Shown here piece by piece: positions 9,801-17,738 of a stretch of 64,000 bases of DNA (position 1 is the stretch's first letter; every line of letters starts with the position of its first letter). Both the position numbers and the translations under genes were made by a program. The DNA comes from Haloterrigena gelatinilytica (GTDB taxonomy: Archaea > Halobacteriota > Halobacteria > Halobacteriales > Natrialbaceae): contig NZ_JABUQZ010000001.1 in assembly GCF_013342145.1 (NCBI RefSeq), forward strand, positions 2,418,001 through 2,482,000. The letters are read 5' to 3'. A model generated the notes under the pieces. That model had not been told where the DNA came from. It saw nothing but the letters and a program-made list of their open reading frames with translations, and did not search any database.

Positions 9801-10773
9801 CGACGTGACGACGCGCGTCTCCGGGCTGTTCCGGGACGCCTTCCCCGCTGCCGCGGGCGTCATCCACGACGCCGTCGACGCCGTGGTCGACCTCGACGAA
9901 CCCCTCGAGATGAACTACGTGAAGAAACACGTCGAGGAGGAGGCCGAAGAGCTGCAGAAGGAGGAGGATCTCGACGAGTCCGACGCCCGCAAGGCCGCCA
10001 AACACCGCGTCTTCACGACCAAACCCGGCGGTTACGGCGCCGGGACGAACAAGGCCGTCGACGAGGGCAACTGGGACGACCGCTCCGACCTCGCGAGCGT
10101 CTACGTCCAGTGGGGCGGCTACGCGATGGGGTCGAGAGGCCGCGTCTCCGACGCCCACGACGCCTTCGAGCGTCGGCTCTCGAGCGTCGATGCGACGGTC
10201 AAAATCGAGGACACGATGGAGCAAGACGAGTTCGACTCCTCGGACTGGTACGCCTTCCACGGCGGCTTCATCTCCGCGGTGTCCGAAATCTCGGGCGAGG
10301 AACCCGCCTCCTACGTCGGCGACTCCTCGGACCCCGACAACGTCGACGTCTACACGAACGAGGAGAAGGTCCGCAAGGCGATGCGCTCGCGCGTGCTCAA
10401 CCCGGACTGGCTCGAGTCCATGGAGGAACACGGCTACAAGGGCGCGGGCGACCTCTCGACGACCGTCGACGTGACGCTGGGCTGGGACGCGACCACCGGC
10501 GTCGTCTCCGACACGCTGTGGGAGGAAGTCGCCGAGAAGTTCGCCTTCGACGACGATCGGCAAGAGTGGATGCGCGACGTGAATCCGTGGGCGCTGGAGT
10601 CCATCACGGACACCTTACTCGAGGCGATCGAGCGCGACCTCTGGGACGCCGACGAGGAGACCGTCGACCGACTGCGCGATCTGAACCTCGAGGTCGAGGG
10701 CGACCTCGAGGCCAGAACGACTAACGACGCCGTGGGTCCAGACGCCGATGCGGAGGTGGCGAACGATGACTGA
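6865..10773 (+). CDS. cobN: CobN-type cobaltochelatase large subunit
   Basis: This is a 1302-residue CobN/magnesium-chelatase subunit H family protein. The family core is visible: QPPRGFGMDPSKVYHDSDL, HLGTHGSLEWLPGKTVGL with the metal/porphyrin-site His, and GEGTQAKRRSYAAIVDYLTP near residues 490-600. The C-terminus has the usual KPGGYGAGTNKAVDEGNW and VTLGWDATTGVVSDTLWEEV. I start at ATG 6865 because the upstream open frame is antisense to chlID. It should catalyse ATP-dependent cobalt insertion with ChlID; in the aerobic pathway the substrate is hydrogenobyrinate a,c-diamide. It overlaps cbiC by 8 bases. Confidence 0.93.
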   Translation: MTTIGIYTATENELGSIGRAAQRLEDIDLVVRSESDLEDEAAVEEFVEELTDAAAAIFWLHGAEDSMPGYDYATGALEEAGVPLIVKATGDAFAFEDTTVSEAHRDLVYDYLEKGGTINVANLCRFLVSEYEGRDVEYDDPAELPTEGVYHPDHPGIEYEGLLETHDPGKPTVAIWFYESHWTHENTRYVDAQVRALEEQGANALPIFCNPATDTDEQEDAEWVTDNWLVDDDGNPVVDAVLSSFMFSLSMDERGRSASDEGDSAEDVFLDRLGVPVLQTVTTMRSRSRYESSDTGVMGFELALSVALPEFDGNVITHPISGKERTDDEAGIGSAPKHHFPIEDRIDHATRLAVNWAELRHTPNEDKQVAVVLHNYPPSDDGIGTAFGLDSPESTVNLLEELDERGYDLGEELPEDGQSLVEKLTAQLTLEDRWVAPEDVRDLSVDVVSPDTYEEWFNEADERFQENVVEEWGDVPDRPFAIPGVEFGNVLVTVQPPRGFGMDPSKVYHDSDLQPPHDYYAFYGWLRNAFGADGVVHLGTHGSLEWLPGKTVGLNGASAPDQLIDDIPNVYPYIVNNPGEGTQAKRRSYAAIVDYLTPVMRSAGTYDELSELEELANQYREAGMEDARADDGDHLETLIREKVEELDLAVELGIKGTIDEKADVRGPDEAGSTLAEGEVSGDEVDVDELVERVHEYLTDVKTTQIRLGLHTMSEPPADERLVEYLVALTRLENPGAPSLRESVAGALGVDYETMLESPGEYDEDLGMTHAEAADVVHETSVDLIETLAEHDFDVPESEREAGPEDEVNMNLLVVDLETIGDARAKSRAHDDLRDVLAYICEEAQPRVQGAEDEIPRTADALSGEYVPPGGSGAPTRGGVDLLPTARNFYTLDPRKVPAKAAWQVGSEVAEGVLERHHSENGEYPEEIGVVAWGTPTVRTRGETIAQVLAMMGVEPQWTDAGRIDDVEPIPLEELDRPRIDVTTRVSGLFRDAFPAAAGVIHDAVDAVVDLDEPLEMNYVKKHVEEEAEELQKEEDLDESDARKAAKHRVFTTKPGGYGAGTNKAVDEGNWDDRSDLASVYVQWGGYAMGSRGRVSDAHDAFERRLSSVDATVKIEDTMEQDEFDSSDWYAFHGGFISAVSEISGEEPASYVGDSSDPDNVDVYTNEEKVRKAMRSRVLNPDWLESMEEHGYKGAGDLSTTVDVTLGWDATTGVVSDTLWEEVAEKFAFDDDRQEWMRDVNPWALESITDTLLEAIERDLWDADEETVDRLRDLNLEVEGDLEARTTNDAVGPDADAEVANDD

Positions 10774-11551
10774 GGACGAGCGACCCGAGACCGACGGCGG
10801 CCAGGAGTTCGAGCGGGAGTACGCAGATCTAGGCGCGACGACGCAGAACGCGATGGACATCGCGGAGACCAGCATGGACATCGTCCGCCAGTTCGTCCCG
10901 GATGAGACGCTGGCCGACCGCATTCGACAGAAGTCGGTCCACTCGATGGGCGACATCGAGTTCCAGCACCTGATCGAGTTCACCGGCAGCGACGACCTCG
11001 GCGACGACGAGGACGCGCCGGTTCGGGCCGGCGCTCGAGCGGTCCTCGAGGAGGCGACCATCGTCACGGATATCACGATGTCCAAGGCCGGGATCACCTC
11101 CCGCGGGCACAACTGCGAGAAGCGCAAGGCGATCGGCAACGGCGCCGAACTGGCAAAGGAAACGGGGATGACCCGCACTGCGGCCTCGGTGCTCGAACTC
11201 GACAAGCAGGGCGTCTACGACGGCGCGATCGCGACGATCGGCAACGCGCCGACGGCCGCCTTCGCGCTGGCCGACTGCGTCGAGAACGGCACCCGACCCG
11301 CCGCCGTCGTCGCGACGCCCGTCGGCTTCGTCAAGGCCGAGGAGAGTCGCCAGCGCATCCGCGAGGTCAGCGAGGAGTACGACGTGCCGGCAATCACGAA
11401 CGTCGGCCGCCGCGGCGGCAGCGGACTGGCCGCGGCGCTGACGAACGAACTGATCCACGTCGCCAAGGACGTGCGGACCGACGACCTCGAGCTCGAGGTG
11501 ACGGCCGAGACTCGAGCGGCGCGGGCCGGATCCGACGGCGAGGACGAATGA
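10766..11551 (+). CDS. cbiC: Cobalt-precorrin-8 (precorrin-8X) methylmutase
   Basis: The 261-residue protein moves the C11 methyl group to C12 to form cobyrinate. Family features include SFRHSMGD-like QKSVHSMGDIEFQHLIEF, VTDITMSKAGI with the invariant region before the catalytic site, IGNAPTAAF, and TPVGFVKAEESR. The start ATG 10766 lies inside the cobN stop region (ATGACTGA), which indicates translational coupling. The N-terminal 20 residues are an acidic haloarchaeal extension. The 3' end overlaps cbiE by ATGA. Confidence 0.93.
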   Translation: MTEDERPETDGGQEFEREYADLGATTQNAMDIAETSMDIVRQFVPDETLADRIRQKSVHSMGDIEFQHLIEFTGSDDLGDDEDAPVRAGARAVLEEATIVTDITMSKAGITSRGHNCEKRKAIGNGAELAKETGMTRTAASVLELDKQGVYDGAIATIGNAPTAAFALADCVENGTRPAAVVATPVGFVKAEESRQRIREVSEEYDVPAITNVGRRGGSGLAAALTNELIHVAKDVRTDDLELEVTAETRAARAGSDGEDE

Positions 11552-12357
11552 GCGACGAGTACGACCTCGAGGCGGGGCCGGATCCGGCGACGTTCGCCGC
11601 GGAAGTGGCGGAGCCGGACATCGATGAGAAAACGGACGACCCCGTCTACGCCGTCGGCGTCGGCCCGGGCAATCAGGAGTATCTCACGCCCCGCGGCGAG
11701 CGCGCGATCCGCGAGGCCGACGTCGTCGTCGGCTTTACCACCGTCGTGGAGTTCGTCGAGGACCTGACCGACGCCGAGCTGCTGACCTGCGGGTACAAGG
11801 ACGAGGCCGAGGCGCTCGAGACGTTCGGCGAACGCGTCGCGGCCGGCGAGTCGGGGACCGCCGTGGCGATGGGCGACCCCAATCACTCGGGCTACCAGTT
11901 CGTCGGGAAGGTACAAGACGCCGTGGAGCGTGAGGCTCCCGATACCCCGGTCCGTATCGTCCCCGGCATCTCCTCGCTCCAGCTGGCCGCCAGCCGCGCC
12001 CGCACGCCGATGGAGGACACCGAGTTCGTCACGCTGCACAAGAGCGGCGACCTCGAGACCGACATGGAGCGGCTCGCCGCCGCGGTCGTGGACGACCACC
12101 GACACCTGCTCGTGCTCCCGCGGCCCTACGACCGAATGCCCGGCGATATCGCTGCCTTCCTGCTCGAGCGGGGCGCCGACCCCGACCTCGAGGCGCTGGT
12201 GCTCGAGAAGCTGACCCACGAGGACGAAGCGATCCACCGGTTCACGCTGGCGGAGTTGTCCGACCACGCCGGCGGAACCGGAACGGACGACACGCCGTTC
12301 TCGGATCTGGTCGTGCTCGCCGTTCGACAGCCGGTCGAAGCGAAGGCCACAACGTAG
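11548..12357 (+). CDS. cbiE: Cobalt-precorrin-7 (C5)-methyltransferase
   Basis: This 269-residue SAM-dependent tetrapyrrole methylase has the VGVGPGNQEYLTPRG N-terminal loop, MGDPNHSGY in place of the usual GDP motif, and IVPGISSLQLAASR. This set is characteristic of CbiE, which methylates C5. The decarboxylating C15 partner CbiT is encoded separately at 18.7 kb rather than fused as in CobL. It is the last gene of the cobN-cbiC-cbiE unit (ATGA overlap upstream). A 35-residue acidic N-terminal extension precedes the catalytic domain. Confidence 0.9.
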   Translation: MSDEYDLEAGPDPATFAAEVAEPDIDEKTDDPVYAVGVGPGNQEYLTPRGERAIREADVVVGFTTVVEFVEDLTDAELLTCGYKDEAEALETFGERVAAGESGTAVAMGDPNHSGYQFVGKVQDAVEREAPDTPVRIVPGISSLQLAASRARTPMEDTEFVTLHKSGDLETDMERLAAAVVDDHRHLLVLPRPYDRMPGDIAAFLLERGADPDLEALVLEKLTHEDEAIHRFTLAELSDHAGGTGTDDTPFSDLVVLAVRQPVEAKATT

Positions 12358-12441
12358 ACGCAGCGCTGAAACCGACGATTCCCGCCGGCGGTTCGTCGGA
12401 GTGCGTCGCGATCCGCCGACGGCTCGACGCCGTCTCTTTCG

Positions 12442-13110
12442 TCAGTCTGCCAAGCGCCAGCCGAACTCGAGCCACGCGACGCCGAGACAGAACGCCAATA
12501 TCCCGATCGTGGCACCCGGAGTGGCACCGTGGGCGACGAGGCCGATCGGCGAACCGGCGAGCAGGACGACCGGGACGAGCGGCGCGCCCGAGCGCCGAAG
12601 CAAAACGGCGATCGCGAGCACGGCGACGAGGTTACCGACGGTCCCGACGACCGCCAGCAGGCCCGCGACGCCGTCGACCGGCTCCGTCAGCACGACGTCG
12701 ACGACCGCTGCGACGCCGTCTCGTTGGGCGGCAGCGAGGTCGTTCGACTCCCGAATCAGGACGGCCGTCGCGATGCCGGCGATCGCTTCGAACGCGAGAT
12801 AGCAGACGAGATACACCGCGACGCCGATCCGTCCGACGGTCGCGACGGTCCCGCGGTACTCGCTCAGCAGTACGTAGAGGCCGATCCCGAGGAGACCGAA
12901 GAGCGGTAACAGGAGCGCGTGGACGAGAAACCACGTGTCCACGACCGGCGAGAGGGTCGCGAACGGCTCGTCGCCGGCGCTCGGATGGAACCACAGGACG
13001 ACAGCGAGGAGAAACGGCGCTCCGACGAGGAGGAGCCCTCGTCCGACGACTCGCGGATCGCGGATCGATCTCGCAGTCTCTCTCGGCTTCGATTCCGTGT
13101 CGGTCGTCAT
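12442..13110 (-). CDS. Predicted six-helix membrane protein of unknown function
   Basis: The 222-residue protein has a charged N-terminal tail (about 22 residues) and then about six hydrophobic helices: GLLLVGAPFLLAVVLW, HALLLPLFGLLGIGLYVLL, VAVYLVCYLAFEAIAGIATAVL, VDGVAGLLAVVGTVGNLVAVL, APLVPVVLLAGSPIGLVA and GILAFCLGVAWLEFGW. No catalytic or transport signature is recognised. It faces cbiE convergently with an 84-base gap and need not belong to the cobalamin genes. Confidence 0.7.
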   Translation of the reverse strand: MTTDTESKPRETARSIRDPRVVGRGLLLVGAPFLLAVVLWFHPSAGDEPFATLSPVVDTWFLVHALLLPLFGLLGIGLYVLLSEYRGTVATVGRIGVAVYLVCYLAFEAIAGIATAVLIRESNDLAAAQRDGVAAVVDVVLTEPVDGVAGLLAVVGTVGNLVAVLAIAVLLRRSGAPLVPVVLLAGSPIGLVAHGATPGATIGILAFCLGVAWLEFGWRLAD

Positions 13111-13229
13111 TCGACGGTCCCCATCGTGTGTTCCCGCCGAGTACGTGTCAACTCATAAAACTCTAGCAGATCGGATCGGTGGCATCGAGGGCGGTCCCTC
13201 CGTCTCCGTTCGGTCTCTCCCGTCCCGTC

Positions 13230-13910
13230 TCACTCCGGAACGTCGCCGGCGACGACGTACTGCTCGTAGTTCGGCTCTTCGCCCCAGAGCACCGACTCCA
13301 TCAGCGGCTCGTACTCGACCCGTTCGAGCCCGTGTTTCTCGAGTACGTCGACCAACTCTCCCGGCGGCCGGCCGTCGTACAGCGGCAACTCGTCGTGGAT
13401 CTCCCGATACCCGTCGAACGCCTCGTCGAAGTCCCAGTGCCCTTCGATCAGGACGATCCGGCCGCCGGGACGGACGACCCGTTGCCACTCTCGAAGCGCC
13501 GCCAACGGGTTCGGCAGCGTCCAGACGAGGTGCCGGGCCGTCACCAAATCGTACGCGTTTTCGGGATCCGAGATCGATTCCGCGTCCCCGTTTCGGAACT
13601 CGACCGACCGGTCGCGTTCGCGGGCTTTCGCTCGAGCGCGCTCGAGCATGTCCGTCGAGAGGTCGACTCCGGTGACGTCGTGACCGATTTCGGCCAGCAA
13701 CAGCGAGATGACGCCCGTGCCACAGCCGACGTCGAGGATTCGCCGGGGTGGATCGCCATCACCGATCCACTCCCGGAGGATCGACAGCCAGGCGTCGCGC
13801 TGCTCGTCGCCGTGTATGGCGTGGTGGCTGTCGCCGTCGTACGACGCCGCACGGCCGTCCCAGTACTGCTGAACTTGCTGCTTAACGGCCTCGTCGCCCC
13901 CATTCGTCAC
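13230..13910 (-). CDS. Class I SAM-dependent methyltransferase
   Basis: The 226-residue protein has a complete class I Rossmann methyltransferase pattern: motif I ILDVGCGTGVISLLLAEIG (about residues 58-76), motif II GVDLSTDMLERAR, acidic motif III GDAESI, motif IV YDLVTARHLVWTLPNP, and VVRPGGRIVLIEG. It resembles UbiE/SmtA-type small-molecule methyltransferases. The substrate is unknown. A 28-bp inverted repeat lies 65 bases upstream. Nothing ties it to corrin methylation, which uses the unrelated class III fold in this locus. Confidence 0.85.
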   Translation of the reverse strand: MTNGGDEAVKQQVQQYWDGRAASYDGDSHHAIHGDEQRDAWLSILREWIGDGDPPRRILDVGCGTGVISLLLAEIGHDVTGVDLSTDMLERARAKARERDRSVEFRNGDAESISDPENAYDLVTARHLVWTLPNPLAALREWQRVVRPGGRIVLIEGHWDFDEAFDGYREIHDELPLYDGRPPGELVDVLEKHGLERVEYEPLMESVLWGEEPNYEQYVVAGDVPE

Positions 13911-13974
13911 GACTGTTCACCTCTCGCCCCGCTCGCGAATCGGTTCGAACCGAACCGACGGTCTCCGATCGTCA

Positions 13975-14002
13975 TTGTTCTGTACAATCCCATGGTGAAC
14001 AA
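13975..14002. promoter_or_regulatory. Inverted repeat upstream of the methyltransferase gene
   Basis: TTGTTC and GAACAA form 6-bp arms 16 bases apart, with the small palindromes TGTACA and CCATGG between them. It sits in the AT-richer patch 65-92 bases before the minus-strand start at 13910, where a promoter is expected. A dimeric regulator could bind here; its identity is unknown. Confidence 0.35.
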
Positions 14003-14070
14003 AATAACTGTTTCGCGACCGAGGACACGTCACGCGAGGTCGAGACGTCCCCGTCCCAATCGGCCCGGCC

Positions 14071-14244
14071 TCACTCGTCCTGCTCGTACTCCCGCAGCAC
14101 CGTCGAGACGGTGTTCTCGACTTCCTGGAGCGCGACGGCGTTGGTCTTCCGGAGGTCGTCGGCGTCGCGGGCCGCGCTCAGGTGCTGCAGCGCTTCCCGG
14201 AGGTGGTGCTCGATCTCGGTGTCGCTCCCAGTTTCCCCACTCAT
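14071..14244 (-). CDS. Small acidic helical protein (57 aa)
   Basis: A 57-residue ORF runs on the minus strand from ATG at 14244 to TGA at 14071. It begins MSGETGSDTEIEHHLREALQ and ends TVLREYEQDE. Codons end mostly in G or C as in true genes here. The sequence is acidic and predicted almost entirely helical, with heptad-like leucine/valine spacing, so it may be a coiled coil. It lies 72 bases downstream of the DUF1802-like gene on the same strand. Function unknown. Confidence 0.6.
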   Translation of the reverse strand: MSGETGSDTEIEHHLREALQHLSAARDADDLRKTNAVALQEVENTVSTVLREYEQDE

Positions 14245-14316
14245 GGTTCGATCCGACGGTCGTAGCCGACTCGAGCGGTTAAGTTCGTCGGTGGTTCGGA
14301 ACGACCGCCGGACGAA

Positions 14317-14883
14317 TCACTCGAGGGCGTCCCGAACGGCGGCCCGGCGCTCGGCGAAGGTCGCGTCGTCGAGGACGGGCGTCGCGGCCTCGGGGTCGAC
14401 GTCGGCGTCCGCCTCGAGGTCGATCCAGGCGCGACAACCGCGGTAGCTCCCCCGTTCCTCGATGAGGTGGGGCGACTCGAGTTCGCGCACTCGGAGCAGG
14501 AGCACGCGCAGTTCGCCGTCCTCGTCCGGGTCGTACTTGTCGCGCAGGCCGTCGGGCGTGTAGACGTAGTGGCGAGCCAGCGCGTCGAGAGCGGCGCTCG
14601 AGACGGCGTACTCCTCGCGGACGTCGGCGACGGCCCGGATCGGTACGCCGTCGTCGGGCTTGGCACTCGAGCGGTGGTAATACTGCTCGTATCGGGACTG
14701 GTAGCGAGCCGGGTCCTGATGGCTGTACGCCGGATAGAGCGCGAACCGCTCGTCGATCGTCCCCGGATCGAGCGTCGGGTGGCGGACGAGGACGGTCTGG
14801 GCGCCGTCGAGAAGGGCGTTGACGACGCCGGCGCGCTCCTTCAGCGCCGACACCGTCTCCGCGGTCGTCGTCGCGTCGCTCAT
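14317..14883 (-). CDS. DUF1802-like protein
   Basis: The 188-residue protein has VVNALLDGAQTVLVRHPTLD near the N-terminus and FALYPAYSHQDPARYQ (about residues 48-63). This recalls DUF1802, whose members carry a 'VxALLxGxQxVLLRKGG' start followed by 'F.L(F/Y)PT(Y/F).HQ'. The family assignment is from memory of the pattern and is moderately sure. The C-terminal half has VLLLRVRELESPHLIEE. The function of the family is not known. The small helical gene at 14071 follows on the same strand. Confidence 0.65.
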   Translation of the reverse strand: MSDATTTAETVSALKERAGVVNALLDGAQTVLVRHPTLDPGTIDERFALYPAYSHQDPARYQSRYEQYYHRSSAKPDDGVPIRAVADVREEYAVSSAALDALARHYVYTPDGLRDKYDPDEDGELRVLLLRVRELESPHLIEERGSYRGCRAWIDLEADADVDPEAATPVLDDATFAERRAAVRDALE

Positions 14884-15258
14884 TGGTCTCGGGTTCTCGA
14901 ACGCGGACCACTCCTAACTCGGTTTCGGTCGCCTCGGACTGCTTCTCGGGTATCGATTGCTGTGTCCCGTACAGATCGCTACAGAACGGTTTGATCCCGA
15001 ACTCGGTTTGCGGTGGCGCGCGCCGACGATCGGTCCGAACGACTGTGAGGGCCGATTGACGAAATCGTGCGAGGGATGAGCGAGTGAACGAAGTGAATGA
15101 GCGAATCGGCTGGGGAGGGTGTGGCGATTCCCTATTGCCATGATAGCGGAACGCTCATTTTCACTCGAACCCTTCTCGAGGTTCCTCGCACAGTACTCGT
15201 CGAGCCGTTCGTACTCCTCACCGACGGATTCAAGTTCAGTTGTGCGAACGCAACCACA
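14884..15258. other. 375-base gap without a convincing gene
   Basis: The region between the divergent DUF1802-like gene and cbiA has no ORF with haloarchaeal codon use. It contains GATGAGCGAGTGAACGAAGTGAATGAGCGAA-type repetitive purine sequence near 15075-15105 and must hold the promoters of both neighbours. No clear riboswitch-like fold was found. Confidence 0.5.
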
Positions 15259-16575
15259 ATGATGAACGGATTCGTCCTCGGCGGCGTCAGCTCCGGTGTC
15301 GGGAAGACGGTCGCGACGCTGTCGATCGTACAGGCCCTCGAGGACGCCGGCTACGCGGTCCAGCCGGCCAAGGCGGGCCCGGACTTCATCGACCCGAGCC
15401 ACCACGAGGCGATCGCGGGCCGGCCGTCCCGAACGCTCGATCTGTGGCTCGAGGGAGAGGACGGACTCCGGCGCAACTACCGGCGCGGCGAGGGCGACGT
15501 CTGCGTCGTCGAGGGCGTCATGGGCCTGTACGACGGCGACGGCTCGAGCACGGCGATGGTCGCCGAAGCGCTCGACCTCCCCGTCGTCCTCGTCGTCGAC
15601 GCCAAGGCCGGCATGGAGAGCGTCGCGGCGACCGCGCTGGGGTTCAAGGAGTACGCCGACGCCATCGGCCGCGATATCGAGGTCGCCGGCGTCGTCGCCC
15701 AGCGCGCCCACGGCGGCCGCCACGAGCAGGGCATCCGCGACGCCCTCCCCGACGACCTCGAGTACTTCGGTCGGATCCCGCCGAACGACGACCTCGAGAT
15801 TCCCGACCGACACCTGGGCCTCGAGATGGGCGCGGAGGCCGCCCTCCCCGAAGACGCGCTGCGGGAGGCCGCCGAGTCCCTCGAGGCCGAACGGCTGGCC
15901 GCCGTCGCGAGCGAGCCGCCCGCACCAGAGACGCCGCCGGTCGACGACGGCGCCGAGACGGTCGACGCCACGATCGCCGTCGCCAGCGACGCCGCCTTCT
16001 GCTTCCGGTATCCGGCGACGATCGAGCGGTTCCGCGAGCGCGCCGACCTCGTCACGTTCTCGCCGATCGCGGGCGATCCCCTCCCGGACTGCGACGGCGT
16101 CTACCTCCCCGGGGGCTATCCGGAACTCCACGCCGACGCCCTCGAGTCGAGCGACACGCTCGACGAACTCCGTCGACTCGCGAGCGAAGGGCTCCCCGTT
16201 CTCGGCGAGTGCGGCGGCCTGATGGCCATGAGTCGGTCGCTGACGACGACCGACGGCGACCGCCGCGAGATGGCCGGCATCCTCCCCGCGGACGTCACCA
16301 TGCACGACCGCTATCAGGCGCTCGACCACGTCGAACTCGAGGCCGTCGAGGGGACGTTGACCGCCGCTCGCGGCGAGACGATTCGGGGCCACGAGTTCCA
16401 CTACTCGAGCGCCGACGTCGACGCCGACGCCCGCTTCGCCTTCGAGACCGTGCGGGGCGACGGGATCGACGGCGACCACGACGGCCTCACGGAGCACGCG
16501 TCGCTGGGGACGTACGTCCACGTCCACGCCGAGAGCGGCGCGTTCGATCGGTTCCTCGAGGAGAGCAGTCGCTGA
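15259..16575 (+). CDS. cbiA: Cobyrinate a,c-diamide synthase
   Basis: The 438-residue protein has the two expected domains. The N-terminal dethiobiotin-synthetase-like ATPase shows the P-loop GGVSSGVGKTVAT (residues 7-19), KAGPDFIDPSHH and EGVMGLYDG. The C-terminal class I glutamine amidotransferase shows LPGGYPELHA and the nucleophile Cys in GECGGLMAMS. It amidates the a and c side chains of cobyrinate. The start is ATG 15259 or the next codon 15262. It has no overlapping neighbours, so it is a single transcription unit apart from the other cobalamin genes. Confidence 0.93.
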   Translation: MMNGFVLGGVSSGVGKTVATLSIVQALEDAGYAVQPAKAGPDFIDPSHHEAIAGRPSRTLDLWLEGEDGLRRNYRRGEGDVCVVEGVMGLYDGDGSSTAMVAEALDLPVVLVVDAKAGMESVAATALGFKEYADAIGRDIEVAGVVAQRAHGGRHEQGIRDALPDDLEYFGRIPPNDDLEIPDRHLGLEMGAEAALPEDALREAAESLEAERLAAVASEPPAPETPPVDDGAETVDATIAVASDAAFCFRYPATIERFRERADLVTFSPIAGDPLPDCDGVYLPGGYPELHADALESSDTLDELRRLASEGLPVLGECGGLMAMSRSLTTTDGDRREMAGILPADVTMHDRYQALDHVELEAVEGTLTAARGETIRGHEFHYSSADVDADARFAFETVRGDGIDGDHDGLTEHASLGTYVHVHAESGAFDRFLEESSR

Positions 16576-16695
16576 CCGCGGCGGTCCGTCCCGATCGATC
16601 GTCAGTTCGGATCGCCGCTCGAGAGGTGGAGTCGAACGTCGATTTCGCCTCCGAGAACCTATCATTTCATCACCAGGTGGGTCGATAGCGAGGAT

Positions 16696-17616
16696 ATGGC
16701 AGATCCGACGCCGATCAGCGTCATTCTACCCACGACGGGGTGGAACGACGCCTGCGAGGAGATCGCCGCGCAACTGCGCTCGGGGGACGAACTCCTCGTG
16801 GTCTGTGACGCGGCGGCCGAGTCGGTCGCCGAGCGAATCGACGACCGTCCGGACGAGGTCAGGCTGGTGGTCGCGGGCGAACCCGAGGGCTGCTCCGGGA
16901 AGGCGAACGCGATCGCGGCCGGGATGGACGCGGCCGAGTGCGATCGCCTCGTCTGGTCCGACGACGACTATCACCACCCTCCCGACTGGCTCGACGGGTT
17001 GCGAAGCGACTACGAGCGGTACGGGCCGACCACTGAAGTCCCGGTGTTCGTCGGCCGGGATCCGCTCGCCAAACTCCTCGAGCCGACGCACGTGATCAGC
17101 GGAACGCTCGCCGTCTCCCTCGCGGGCGTTCCCTGGGGCGGGTCGCTCGTCTTCGAACGCGACGACATCGACGAGGAGGCGTTCCTCGCGGACCTCCGGC
17201 GGACGGTGAGCGACGACGGCCTCCTCATGGAGTACGCCGATATCACGAGCGTCGATCGGACGCGCCGCGTCGAGATCGGGGGTTCGGTCCGCGAAACGCT
17301 CGAGAATCAGGTTCGGTTCGCGAAGATCGTCCGTCACCACGAACCGACCGCTATCGTCGGCCAGTTCGTCCTCGGAACGGTACTCACCGCCGGCTGCGTG
17401 CTGTTTCCGCTCCCCGCGCTGGTGCTACTGACGGTTGCGATGGCCGGCGTCTACGCCGCGTTCGGCGTTCGCCGGTGGACGTTCCTCGCGGCGTATCCGG
17501 TCGCGTTGGCGGCGATTCCGCTGCTCGCGTACGGCCTCGTCCGGCGGACGTTCGTCTGGGGCGGGCGGCGCTACCGGTGGCGCGGAAAGTTCGATGTCTC
17601 GGTCAAGATGGAGTGA
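16696..17616 (+). CDS. Family 2-like glycosyltransferase with C-terminal membrane anchor
   Basis: The 306-residue protein starts with ISVILPTTGWNDACEE, a GT-A nucleotide-binding strand, then GCSGKANAIAAG and VWSDDDYHHPPDWL with the DDD metal site (about residues 96-98). The C-terminal part has two to three hydrophobic helices (residues about 215-285) and a basic end RRTFVWGGRRYRWRGKF. This resembles membrane-bound GT2/GT21 enzymes that use a lipid acceptor. Acceptor and donor are unknown. It lies between cbiA and the SDR gene without overlap. Confidence 0.78.
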   Translation: MADPTPISVILPTTGWNDACEEIAAQLRSGDELLVVCDAAAESVAERIDDRPDEVRLVVAGEPEGCSGKANAIAAGMDAAECDRLVWSDDDYHHPPDWLDGLRSDYERYGPTTEVPVFVGRDPLAKLLEPTHVISGTLAVSLAGVPWGGSLVFERDDIDEEAFLADLRRTVSDDGLLMEYADITSVDRTRRVEIGGSVRETLENQVRFAKIVRHHEPTAIVGQFVLGTVLTAGCVLFPLPALVLLTVAMAGVYAAFGVRRWTFLAAYPVALAAIPLLAYGLVRRTFVWGGRRYRWRGKFDVSVKME

Positions 17617-17738
17617 AAGGGTTGCCTCGAGACGACTCGAATCCGTTCGCTCGACCGGAGGGAACTCACGAAGTGGTATTCACGGCTATTGATATACAGT
17701 CAAATAGTTAACACGAATGGGAGGATAGTGTCGCCCGT

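Noticed and set aside
6838-10563. A 1241-codon open frame antisense to cobN
   Set aside because: It mirrors the codon bias of cobN (GC-rich third positions keep the antisense frame open) and has no recognisable domain; cobN is certain.
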